Source: Zantedeschia hybrid cultivar
Taxonomy: Eukaryota > Streptophyta > Magnoliopsida > Alismatales > Araceae
Length of the DNA: 64,000 nucleotides
Assembly: GCA_030544215.1 (NCBI GenBank)
Contig: JARZZO010000014.1
Location: forward strand, 43,119,734-43,183,733
Reading direction: 5' to 3'
The notes below the pieces were generated by a model. It made no database searches. It was not told the origin of the DNA and was given only the letters and a program-made list of their open reading frames with translations. Position numbers and translations under genes: made by a program. This document shows, piece after piece, positions 1 through 9,964 of this stretch (its first letter is position 1; each line of letters opens with the position of its first letter).

Positions 1-984
1 TCTTATATTTACTTGTGTGGAGACACTAAGGCGAATCTGTAGGTGTTCATTAGAGAATGAGTTCACTGAACTGATCCGACTGAATCTCTGGATGGTACTG
101 TACCTGACTGTCAACCAGCTTGATTCTATTGTCGCAGTTGCGTAGATGGTCCTCGGACCTGAGACACTAAGGACACCTTGTCGGTGGACTTCTGTGCTTT
201 GACCTTGGTTTATGAATCTCTAACCACGGGATTCTAAACAGCCAAGGATTGGGTACAGTGGAATACCGTCGAAGGGAATTGTCTGTCAATAAGGAATCAT
301 TCGCTCTCAGTATGATGAGAGAGAATGCTCTAGGAAGGATGCGCGAAAGTCCCTAGGCAGGATGGACGATAATATCGGGAAAGGACTTTTCCGATATTCA
401 TCTGCGGCATCCAATCCAAGTGAGTTGACCGGTTAGGGTTTGACAGTACACCATACCCTGAGTTGACTCGAGAGCATTGTATAAATGAAAAATTATATCC
501 ACGCGGTAATTGTCGGCGGAAAGGTTCCAAGAGTGGGTTACTTAACCCCGATACGTTTCGGGTTCACGCGGTGTTGCTTGGCACCCAACGTGATCGGAGG
601 CCCGATTGAATTCGATGTGCGACATTGATTCGATGGATCCCCGGATCTACTCCGCCGCTTCTCCGACTCCCGTTCGACGGGAAATCGTTAGCGCGTTGCG
701 GCGATCGTTGCGGCGAAAGGTGTAAACTTTGTAGGCTGTGAAGAATGAGGAACGTGAGGATTTCTGTTGCGAGGAGGATCGCGTGGACTCCGCTAGAGAC
801 CGGGCACTTGCGCGGCTTGCGGTGTCGCACCGACGGAACTGAACGGTTACGGATTCGAATCCACACACGGTAAGATTCGATAATCCGATTATCGAAATTT
901 TAGATTTTTCGAAACGGGAACGGATCTCCGTTTTATTTTTATTTCCGCTGCGCGGGAGATCCAGAGAAACATGAGAATCCAACA
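1..984 (+). repeat. A1 5' LTR (partial)
   Basis: Matches the 3' LTR at 16918-18524 from equivalent position 17203 onward and ends AATCCAACA just before the PBS. It lacks about 288 bp that the 3' LTR has (17836-18123 equivalent, junction near 634). That segment includes the TATA-containing core promoter region seen in A3. It carries one copy of a 54 bp unit that is duplicated in the 3' LTR. Confidence 0.9.
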
Positions 985-985
985 G

Positions 986-1001
986 TGGTATCAGAGCCAG
1001 G
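986..1001 (+). other. A1 primer binding site (initiator tRNA-Met)
   Basis: TGGTATCAGAGCCAGG lies one base after the LTR end and is complementary to the 3' end of plant initiator tRNA-Met, the usual copia primer. It fixes the LTR boundary and the + orientation. Confidence 0.93.
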
Positions 1002-1904
1002 TTCCACTGTTTCTCGTCTCGTTTCGGGTTCCAAAATTAATTTTTCTATATATTATTCCATGCGATAGTTCAATCCTTTTGTAGGATCCGTGTTCATGAG
1101 ATGAACACTAATGTTAAAATAATTTGATTATTTTTATTTCTGCATTTTTTGAAATTTTATTAGGGTTTTCTTGTTCTTCGTGGGACGAAGAATGATGGGT
1201 TTTTGTGGCTTCATTCTGGAAACCCCATATGTTGGGGAGGTTGGTTGGCACCCCGATTCTCTTGGGGATGTCTCTGGTCACAGCTGGGCCTGTGACCGGC
1301 GGTTGAGAGAATGCTGGTGGTCGTCGGACTGGAATGGAGGGACCTCTTTTCTTCTTCATCTTGGTTGAGAACTAGAAATATCCATTTTGAAAAGGAGGAT
1401 AAAAAAGGGGTCGGCTGGCTATTGAGGGGCACTACCGGCGAGCCCCAGCAATCGAAGCTTCACCGGAAAGACCGGGCGGCGCAGTGCTGGGATAGCTGCC
1501 GCCCCAAACATCCTTCTGCAGCTAGGGTTTGGCCACGGGCTGGCGAGATAGGAGGCCGGTCGAGCGCTCCCATCGGGCCCGGGCCCGAGCCAGTCCGACC
1601 GGCTGGACCGGGCCCAGTCGAGCCATAGGGCCAGGGCCTGGTTCCACCCTGGCCCGAGCCCTGGGCTCACCAGGGGCCGAACCATGGCTGAGCCGTGGGA
1701 CTCAGCCTAGCCCGAGCCAAGGTCCTATTGGGCTGAGCCCAATTGCCCTATTAAATCCCATTTAATAAAACCCCCTAAAACCCCAATGAGCCCATTTAAA
1801 ATGTGAATAAAATTTGAATTTAATTTATAATTCAAAAATTTGTTTTGAAAATTTAAATTACTATTCAATTTTATTTTATTCGGCTTTTGTTAATAATTTT
1901 GAAT

Positions 1905-2490
1905 CATTATTTGATTACCAATTAGTTCTTAACAGTTAGGGTAAATTATTAACTTAAGTTTTAATTTAATAATTAACTTAAGTTGTCTAATTTTAAGAGT
2001 TAAAATTAATGGTTAATAATTATTAATCTAAATGTTAGATTATTAGTTATTAATACATCTAATTGTTAATTATTCATGAAAGTTAGTTATTAATTTAAGT
2101 GTTAAATTAATAATTAATTTAATTGACTAATTTAAATGTTACATTAGTGTCCTTAATTAATTATTTTTAGTCATTAATTTAATAGTTAAATTAATGATAA
2201 CTTTAATTATCTAATCTAAGAGTTAGATTAATTAGTTATTAATTAGTTAGTATTAATTATTGGTTTAAGAGTTAAATTAATAATTAACATTAATTGACTA
2301 ATCTAAGTGTTAGGTTAGTAGTTAAAAATTAATTATGGTTGATTATTAATTTAAGTGTTAAATTATTAATTAACTTTGTTGGACTAATCTAAAGAGTTAG
2401 ATTCGTAAATTAATTATTAATAATCTAATTGTTAGATTATTAATTTTGTTTAATCTAAATGTTAGATTGTTTTAATTATTAGAATTGTTC
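1905..2490 (+). repeat. AT-rich array of 8+3+8 dyads in the A1 leader
   Basis: Short inverted repeats of form TAAT(C/T)TAA-NNG-TTA(G/A)ATTA recur through this block. Clear perfect copies lie at 1988-2008 (9 bp arms), 2091-2109, 2175-2193, 2212-2230 and 2421-2439. The C/T in the left arm is matched by G/A in the right arm. The spacer is three bases in each. The same array is present in A2 (minus strand, about 32180-32790) and A3 (about 58970-59530). Confidence 0.8.
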
Positions 2491-3550
2491 CAATTTGCAT
2501 GGAATAATCTAGAAATTATTAATTTGGAGTGTGTGCACATGTGATGTGTGTTTATATAATTTTAAATTAGATTTGATTGCATGTTAAATTGATTAAAAGA
2601 GTTTTCGAAATTCAAAAGCCAATTTTGATTGGAACCTAGTTATTTTGAAAGTCAAAATTATCTATTTTTGAAAACTCTTTTGTTTTAGCGATGTGATGAG
2701 CTTATCATGTGTGGAATGTTTAAAACACACCGTAGTCATGGATATGCATTTTTCTTAATATTATTCATGTGATGAATAATGTGTTTGTGTGGATTGTGAA
2801 TGTTTGAATTATGGATATTTATTAATTGTTAATAAATGGAGGTTTGCGTACCTCTCTCTCTCTCTCTCTGAGTCGATGTACTTCTACCTCCCTCTCTCTT
2901 GTACTCGCCATAAGGCCCTTTTCTATTTACATGTAATTCTAGAATTATTGTAATCTGATTGAGGGAACCGAAGAAGGAGCGAGGACGATCCACAGATGCA
3001 ACCAGAAAGGCGATGTGATGTAGATCCTTTGCCTGTGTGTTTGCTGATTCTCTAATGTAAATGTTATATTAGAATTGTGTGTGCGTTTGACTGATGGCTC
3101 CAGTCAAGCCCATTGTGCTATCCATAACTACACTTGACATGTATGAGATGCATTATTTTATGTTTGATTGTGAATGAAAGCAGGTATAGTATTTATTAAA
3201 TATATACAATATATTTATATACTATCACCTAGGAGAGACCAAGATAAAAGTTATCTAAATACCCTCGTCTAAATTCTAAGCCATAACGTGAGTAGTTAAA
3301 AACTTACCGCGTGGTCCACCATCGTTATAGTCATAGGATTCGAATCACTTTAAGCAGGTTTGTTCTGCTACCACAAGGCTTGTTTAATTGTGAGGAGAGA
3401 CTGTGGCTATGGCATTAGATGCCTATTTGATCAGGGTAGAGGAACCATGTAACTTTGTTGTGCTATCCACAAGGGCTGCATACAAATCTATGCTCGTCTT
3501 GTAACAATGGTTAGCTTATACTAATATTAATGGTTTGTTGTGCTATCCAC

Positions 3551-5134
3551 TGATAGAATTGGGTGGCCTCAAAGCCAATCATTGTACATTCTAGTTCATA
3601 TTATTAATAAAGGCAATCATTTCTTCATTTATAGTTCTTGCAAATTAACTATCGTAATGAAGGTCCGTAGACAAATGTATGGGATATTGAATCATGATGA
3701 GATCATGATAGTGAGATCAATATCCTAAGTCACTTGTCTTAAACAGTTCTCGATCATAGGATATTTGAGATGGACATTAAATATCCGATAAGATCGACAC
3801 AAGTTATGTCTACTCATGTGATGAGGGTGAATGATCTCACATTCACTCGTGTGGTGACACTAAGACAAACTTGTGGGTGCTCATTAGAGAATGAGTTCAC
3901 TGAACAGACCCAAATAAGAATTCCTCGATGGTAATTATACCTATTAGTCAACCAGGGAATTCAATCGTTGCAGTAGCACAGTTGGTCGTTTGACTTGAGT
4001 CACCAATAATACCTTGTTTGTAGACCATTGTATCTTGATTCTCTGACTTGTGGACTTTAACCATTAAGCCCACGATAGTCGGTCTCTCAGATACAGTGGA
4101 AAGCTTGCTTAGGTAATTGAGTGAACAACAAGGGATCACTCACTCTTGGTATAAGACTGGAGAGAGAATGTCCTATGGATGTGTACACAGAAATCCCTGG
4201 CCAGGGTCAAATGAAAGAGATGTCTTTCTAGAAATTAACTGAGTACTGGAATCCATCTAAATAATGCGATAGAGGGTTTGACTATAAAACCATACCCTTG
4301 CGTTATTGGGACATTGGCTGAGTGAAGGATTTTATCTGTGCGGTATCTGCAGACGGAAAGGTTCAATTAAAGGGAACAGTATCCCTTATATCTTCTGGGA
4401 TCATGAGGTAGTATTTGGTGCTGTTCATGATCAGAAGGCCAAGTGAATTAATCATCAGATGATAATCTATTTGTTTATTAAATTAATCATTTAACATATG
4501 ATGTTTAAATGTTAATTAATAAATATTAAACTCTAGAATTAGTTCTAAGTTTAATGGGCCTGAAATCGGACTGATATATGGGCCTAGAGGGTCACACACA
4601 TAAGAGTTCTCGTCAGATGGTGAGAGACGTTAAATTTCATGCTTATTTGGGTTTTTATGAAAAGCCGCAGGATAAACATGAATATTTAATGGAGATTTAT
4701 CCAAGGCCAAACTCTTGGATAATCATGAGGATTAATCCTTGTGCTTATCCTTATTTTTTATATAAGGAGGCCAAGGGGAGGGGTAAAAGGGGTTGGACGA
4801 ATTTTACACCCCAGATTCTCTATCTCCTCTCTCTCTCTCCTTCTCTCTCTCTTGGAGTAGATCTGTCTCTCTCCGCGCATGGTGGATTTGAGATCTAGTC
4901 GGAGCACTCAAGTCGAGGAGGAAAACGCGTCTGCAGCGGGAGCTCGTGTGGATACCTTTAGAGATCGTGCGTGTGCGCGATTACCGAGTCGGAATCATCC
5001 ACGGGAGATTCGAAACCCCGCAAAGGTGAAGAACCGTTCTTCCCGCGTCTATTTTATTGTCCGTTTTACGATCCCAGCAACCGATACATAGGAATCGATT
5101 TTATTTTCCGCTGCGTTCTACGCGATTCCTTATA
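3551..5134 (+). repeat. B1 5' LTR
   Basis: 1584 bp, TGATAGAATT to CCTTATA, followed at once by the PBS. Contains two dyads at 3827-3846 and 3880-3895, a TATA box at 4759-4767, and a CT-rich tract (about 4818-4872) downstream of it. Same length as its 3' partner and within 2 bp of the LTRs of B2 and B3. Confidence 0.95.
4759..4767 (+). promoter_or_regulatory. TATA box of B-family LTR
   Basis: TATATAAGG, conserved in the other B LTRs at 12846-12854 (+), 53184-53192 (-) and 61720-61728 (-). It lies about 370 bp before the LTR end and is followed by a CT-rich initiator-like stretch, as expected for a plant Pol II start. Transcription start itself is not determined. Confidence 0.65.
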
Positions 5135-5135
5135 G

Positions 5136-5151
5136 GGGTATCAGAGCTAGG
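5136..5151 (+). other. B1 primer binding site
   Basis: GGGTATCAGAGCTAGG directly after the LTR, matching the initiator tRNA-Met PBS except at the first base and one internal C to T change. B2 retains the better form (52801-52816, minus strand). Confidence 0.85.
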
Positions 5152-7248
5152 TTACTGGTTCGATCGTAAAACGGCATCGTTTTGCGTGATTTTTCTCATT
5201 ATGCGTGGAAAACCCGTATTGTACGTGTTCTTGGGCTTAAATTTATTTTAAAAATTTGGGAATCGTTCCCACGTTTCTGAGAATGTCTAAAACTTATTGG
5301 GATTTGATCCCGGATTTAAAAAGGGGTATTTCGTTCATGATGATGGATGAACATGCGTTTAGAAATATTTTAGGGAGTCATAGGGATTGTCCCTGGATAC
5401 GTGTGGCCCTCTGGTATGACCATAGAGATCGTTGATGATAACCGGAATATATTTTTTGATTGCCGGCATAGCCACTCTGTTGTCTTCCGATGCATGCATA
5501 CTGTAATGTACAGTACTGGCCATGGATACAAGGATAATCGGATTATCCAACTATCATGGAACGAACGGAACTGTCGGTGACGTCTGGAATGCATCCAGCG
5601 ACCACCGTTGACATCCACGGGGCCGCCCGACGCCGCCTCACCTCCGTTTTGTCTGGCTGTGGCCCTCCCCGGACTGCCCTGCCTACGTAAAAATCTTGCG
5701 ATAGATCGCATGCAGGCTTACAGCAGACGTTCGGAGACGTCTGCGGCGCCGCCGGCGACGTCCACTCGCTCCGCGGGGGCCGGCCGGAGCCCCGCCGTCC
5801 ATCGGCTGGACCGGGAAGGGGGCTATCCTCCTCGTTAACGAAAAACCTGCAGCTTGCAGATTTGAGGGGAGGATCGGCGGCGCATGGAGACGTCCGGAAG
5901 ATGGCCGGCGACGTCCACCGGCGCCGTAGGGGCCGGCCGGAGCCCCGCCGCCCTTCGGCCGGGCCGGCGGCGCCCTTCCCCCGCCGGTCGGGGTGTGAAC
6001 TAGTCGCCCCATGCCAGAAACCCTAATCGGGCGGCAGGGGCGACCGACGCGTGGGCCAGCGGGTCGGCCCGCCCGGACCCGCTGACCCGCGCCGGATCCG
6101 GACCGGGTCCGGACCCGGCAACCCGCCCACAAACTCGTTAAGCCATTTTTACCCTTTTTAAGCACATTTTAAGCCCTTTTTAGCCCATTTTAAAATTGTT
6201 TTAAAAGGGAAATTTTATAGGGATAATTAATAATTGTTATAAATTATTCTTATTATTATTAACATATTATTAAACTGTTTAATAACTGTTAATTCAAATT
6301 AAAGGGTTTTTATTGATAATAGGGTATTGGTCAATTATTTAAAATTGTTTTAGATAATTAACTTCCCAATTAAGTCAATTAAGTTTAAAATTGTTTTAAA
6401 CTCATTTTATGCATAACTTGATTTTATTTAACTGTTCAAATTTTTTGAATTAGTATTTAGATTAACTGAATGGTTTAGTTATTTAATTTGTTAATAATGT
6501 TTTGAATATTATTGATAATCATGAAATAAATGTTATTTCGAAAACTTATTGGTATTATAATTTTATATTTATAAAAATTTAATACCAAACTGTAATTATG
6601 TGATAATTATGATGCATGTGATGTGTTTTATGGTGGGATGATCATGGACTTAGTATTATCATGTGATGATTGATGTGGATGAATACGATGCTTATTTCAT
6701 TTGGTATTTTAAATAGGACCTGCGTGTCCTCCTCTCTCTTAATCCAAATGTACTCTCTACCTTCCTATAAGATTGTACTCCCCTTGATAAGATTAAGGTT
6801 TCTTATTGTTTAAATATACATTTATGGACCTGCGAGTCCTAAATTTCATATTTAAATGTTACGGATTAAGTCTAGGGGACGGGATCTTCTGAAGACACCT
6901 CTGGAGGAAGGACTCGCATCAAATGGAACCAGTGTTGCTGTTTTCACAATAGGATTCTATTATGGATCTTCGTTTGGCTCCGATGATTCTATAGTAGCTT
7001 AAGCGGTCCATGATCATCCCTATTTAATTTTTCTGCATATATGTGATATTTGTGGACTATGCTATCATATATATATTTCTATTAAGTATTATGATACTTC
7101 AAATCGAAATACTAATGATAGCACGATTTTTTATAAATCAACTCAAAAACCCTCTTTTAAAATTTAAGTTGTAAACGTGAGATATTCTGAATGATCCACG
7201 TAACCCACCATCATTATAGATCTAAGGATAATTCTTATCTCAAATGGA

Positions 7249-7512
7249 TTTGTTGTGCTACCACAAGGTCTATTTGATTTAGAAATTAAACTAGGTCTAG
7301 GACATGTGATGTCATTAAGATAAATGGACAAATAGTGTAGTTTTGTTGTGCTACCACAAGAATTGCACTATGAATTCATGTTATCTAAGTAATAAAAATA
7401 CCACAAGGTCATTCTGATTCAGGGGTTAAATTGATCGGATATTGCAAATGTTGCAATTGTCAAGACTTGACTGCCTAAGGGACTTGATGTGATTTGTTGT
7501 GTTACCACAAGG
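7249..7512 (+). repeat. Repeated TTGTG-CTAC-CACAA hairpin motif
   Basis: The 20-mer TTTGTTGTGCTACCACAAGG occurs at 7249-7268 and in near-identical form at 7342-7360 and 7493-7512, with a half copy at 7398-7408. Each full copy can form a 5 bp stem (TTGTG/CACAA) with loop CTAC. B2 has the equivalent set on the minus strand (about 50485-50780). The A family has the motif with a 5-base loop (CTATC). Confidence 0.75.
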
Positions 7513-7550
7513 TCACATGCATGATGTCCGAAGGATTCTGATCCCCACTA

Positions 7551-7600
7551 GGAGATCACCGGAATCTCCCGGTCTGTATATTAGAAGGTCATACAGATCG
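7551..7600 (+). other. Paired pre-gag hairpins
   Basis: Hairpin 1 pairs GGAGAT (7551-7556) with ATCTCC (7564-7569). Hairpin 2 pairs TCTGTAT (7573-7579) with ATACAGA (7591-7597). A1 has the same pair at 13378-13396 and 13401-13423, but hairpin 1 is GGAGAC/GTCTCC there, a compensatory T-A to C-G change. Both are followed by AGTGGGAG. Confidence 0.65.
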
Positions 7601-7693
7601 CCGAAAAATAGTGGGAGCCTAAATCTAGATTAAAAGTCCTAAATCAGATTTTAAGAACTATCTGCTTATTTTTATATTTCCTTGTAGGTCGCT

Positions 7694-8476
7694 ATGTCGT
7701 CACCTAACCCCCTTCGTTGCATACTTGATGCAAACAAACTCACAGGACCTAATTACATTGACTGGTTACGCAACCTGAAGATTGTCCTCAGGTGTGAAAA
7801 GCTAGCCTATCTCCTGGATCAACCAGATCCAGTGCAACCCGGTGATAATACTAGCGATGATGAATTAATGATGTTTGAAAATTGGAAGGAGGACTCTGTC
7901 AAGGTCCAGTATTATATGCTTGGTTCAATGAACAATGAACTGCAACGACAGTATGATAATATGGAACCTAAGTCCATTCTGAATCACCTACAAGAGTTGT
8001 TTGGTGAACAATCCAGAACAGAAAGATATGAGATATCTAAGAAATTGTTCAGGACCAGAATGAGCGAGGGCACATCTGTGCAAACTCATGTGCACAAGAT
8101 GATAGAATGGATTGAGAGGCTTGCAGTGCTTGGCTTTGTTATGAACAATGACCTAAGCATCGATTTAATCCTACAGTCCCTTCCAGATTCATTTTCACAA
8201 TTCATTATCAACTTCAATATGAACAAAATTAAAGTTACACTGGCTGAGCTGCTCAACATGTTGAAGACAGCAGAAGGCACTATCCAGAAAGACAAGCCAC
8301 ATGTAATGCTTGTTGGTAAGACCAACAAGAAAAGAAAAGCTGGATAGACCTTTAAGAAAGGTAAGCCTAAGAAGCTAGTGAAAAGCAAACCGGCAGTTCA
8401 AAAGGACAAAGCTAAAGTCAATGATAAAGGTCAGTGTTTCCACTGCCATAAAGAAGGTTATTGGAAGAGAAACTGC
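7694..8476 (+). pseudogene. gag: B1 gag (with nucleocapsid zinc knuckle), broken
   Basis: Start of the gag-pol polyprotein. It opens MSSPNPLRCILDANKL and carries the copia gag (UBN2-type) region with its NYIDWLRNLK motif near residue 17. The frame runs 217 codons to a TAG at 8345-8347, where B2 has CAG (Gln), then continues in the same frame to the zinc knuckle at 8435-8476. The knuckle reads CFHC...C, but its histidine ligand is tyrosine (GYWKRNC); B2 keeps HWKRNC. The ATG is chosen because A1, A2 and B2 share it and a polypyrimidine-TAG site lies 9 bases upstream. Function in family: coat protein of the cytoplasmic virus-like particle. Confidence 0.9.
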
Positions 8477-8983
8477 AAGATTTATCTAGCAGAAAAAGCA
8501 AAGGAGAAGCTTGGTGAAGCTTCAGGTATACTCATGATCGATCTTAACTTGTCTTATAGAGAATCAACATCTTGGGTATTAGATACTGGATGTGTTTCTC
8601 ATATCTGCAATAACTTGCAGGTGCTAACAAGTAAAAGAAGATTGAACCGCGGAGACGTGGACCTGAGGCTTGGGAATGGAGCAAAAGTTGCTGCGTTAGC
8701 TGTGGGGACAGCAAGACTTCAGATGCCGTCAGGAGACTCATTGGAACTAATAGATTGTTATTATGTTCCGACCATTATTAGGAATATCATATCTATTTCA
8801 TGTTTAGATAAACAAGGATATTCTATAAAACTTGAGAATAAAGGTTGTTCCATTTATCAAGGAGACAAATTGTTTGCTTCTGGATATTTATTGAATGGAT
8901 TATATTTACTTGATATTTCATGTGATGTTTGTCTAGTAAATAAATCTCTTGAACGAATAGATAAGGATGTGAATAAATCATAA
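8477..8983 (+). pseudogene. pol: B1 aspartic protease domain
   Basis: Same frame as gag. The active-site triad DTG is at 8582-8590 in the context SWVLDTGC, typical of copia proteases that process the gag-pol polyprotein. Downstream sequence (LRLGNGAKVAALAVGT, then a CYYVP motif) is the usual copia protease-to-integrase linker. A TAA at 8981-8983 ends the open stretch just before the integrase zinc-binding region, which continues in the same frame. Confidence 0.9.
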
Positions 8984-9964
8984 CTATGGCATTGTAGGCT
9001 AGGCCATATAAATGAGAACATGATCATTAGGTTGCAAAAGAATGGATATCTTGATCCATTTGATTATGAATCATTTGCAACTTGTGAAGCTTGTCTCATG
9101 GGAAAAATGACCAAAGCTCCATTTTCAGGACATGGAGAAAGAGCTAAGGACTTATTGGAACTAATACATAGTGATGTATGTGGTCCAATGTCCACTCATG
9201 CTATGGGTGGTTACTCATACTTTGTTTCATTTACAGATGATTTCTCAAAGTATGGCTACATATATTTAATGAAATATAAGTCAGAAGTCTTTGAGAAATT
9301 TAAAGAGTTTAAAAATGAAGTTGAGAACCAGACTGGAAAGAGTATCAAAACTCTTCGATCAGATCGAGGGGGTGAATACTTAAGTACAGAATTCACAGAA
9401 TATCTTAAGAATAATGGCATTTTGTCTCAGTGGACTCCTCCCTATACACCACAATTAAATGGTGTATCGGAAAGGAGAAATCGTACTCTATTAGATATGG
9501 TACGATCAATGATGAGTTATGCTAAACTTCCAATCTCTTTATGGGGATATACACTGTTGACTGCTGCATATCTGTTGAACAAAGTTCCCAGTAAGTCAGT
9601 ATCTTCCACTCCATATGAGATATGGAAAGGGAAGAAACCGGACTTTAAGCATGTTAGAGTCTGGGGTTGTCCTGCACATGTCAAAAGACATGATCCAGAC
9701 AAACTGGATTCCAGGACAGAAAAATGTAGATTTGTGGGATATCCAAAAGAGACTTTTGGATATTATTTCTATCAGCCCAGCGATCAAAGGGTGTTTGTCG
9801 CAAAAAGAGCTGTCTTCTTAGAGAAAGAATATCTTTCAAAAGAAGACAGTGGGAGCAAGATAGAACTGGAAGAAATTCTAGACTCACAAATCAACACTAG
9901 TTCATCTACTGAACCATTGACTCAAGAACTTGTTCAAGATGATACACAAAAGGTTCGCAGATAA
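8984..9964 (+). pseudogene. pol: B1 integrase
   Basis: The zinc-binding HHCC ligands are visible: His at 8990 and 9005, Cys at 9083 and 9092. The catalytic core has Asp at 9173 (HSDVCGP), Asp at 9362 (SDRGGEY) and Glu at 9470 (NGVSERRN), with exactly 35 residues between the last two (D,D-35-E). The C-terminal GKKPDFKHVRVWGC region is intact. The stretch closes with TAA at 9962-9964, where B2 has TCA (Ser). Role in family: inserts the cDNA into host DNA and makes the 5 bp TSD. Confidence 0.92.

Larger units (their letters stand above)
985..3545 (+). other. A1 untranslated leader, part 1
   Basis: No supportable gene. In order: a GC-rich island (about 1420-1760, near-homopolymeric GGCC/CCGG runs), an AT-rich dyad array (about 1905-2490), a CT microsatellite and pyrimidine block (about 2850-2910), a polypyrimidine/purine transition, and three TTGTTSTGCTA-type hairpin motifs (near 3360, 3458 and 3535). 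B1 is inserted in the loop of the last hairpin. A2 and A3 share the same order, and B-family leaders have a diverged version. Confidence 0.8.
5152..7693 (+). other. B1 untranslated leader
   Basis: 2.5 kb without a supportable gene. It holds a GC-rich island (about 5590-6130), an AT-rich stretch (about 6175-6620) with stem-NTG-stem dyads at 6187-6206, 6267-6285 and 6383-6401, a pyrimidine block (about 6725-6785), four TTGTG-CTAC-CACAA-type hairpin motifs (7249-7512), paired hairpins (7551-7600) and a polypyrimidine-TAG acceptor-like site just before gag. Long reading frames in the GC island follow its composition and have no family resemblance. Confidence 0.8.

Noticed and set aside
986..1001. 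tRNA-Met-like sequence as a tRNA gene
   Set aside because: Only the 16-18 bases complementary to the tRNA 3' end are present; it is a primer binding site.
2851..2872. CT microsatellite as a promoter element
   Set aside because: Variable-length simple repeat in the A leader; no supporting context for a start there.
4578..4898. Reading frame beginning MGLEGHTHK in each B LTR (also at 12665, and minus strand at 42826, 53373 and 61909)
   Set aside because: It recurs only because the LTRs are homologous; it spans the TATA box and CT tract and its end differs between copies.
5683..6165. 160-codon minus-strand frame in the B1 GC island
   Set aside because: Arg/Gly/Pro-rich product dictated by GGCC composition, not kept in B2.
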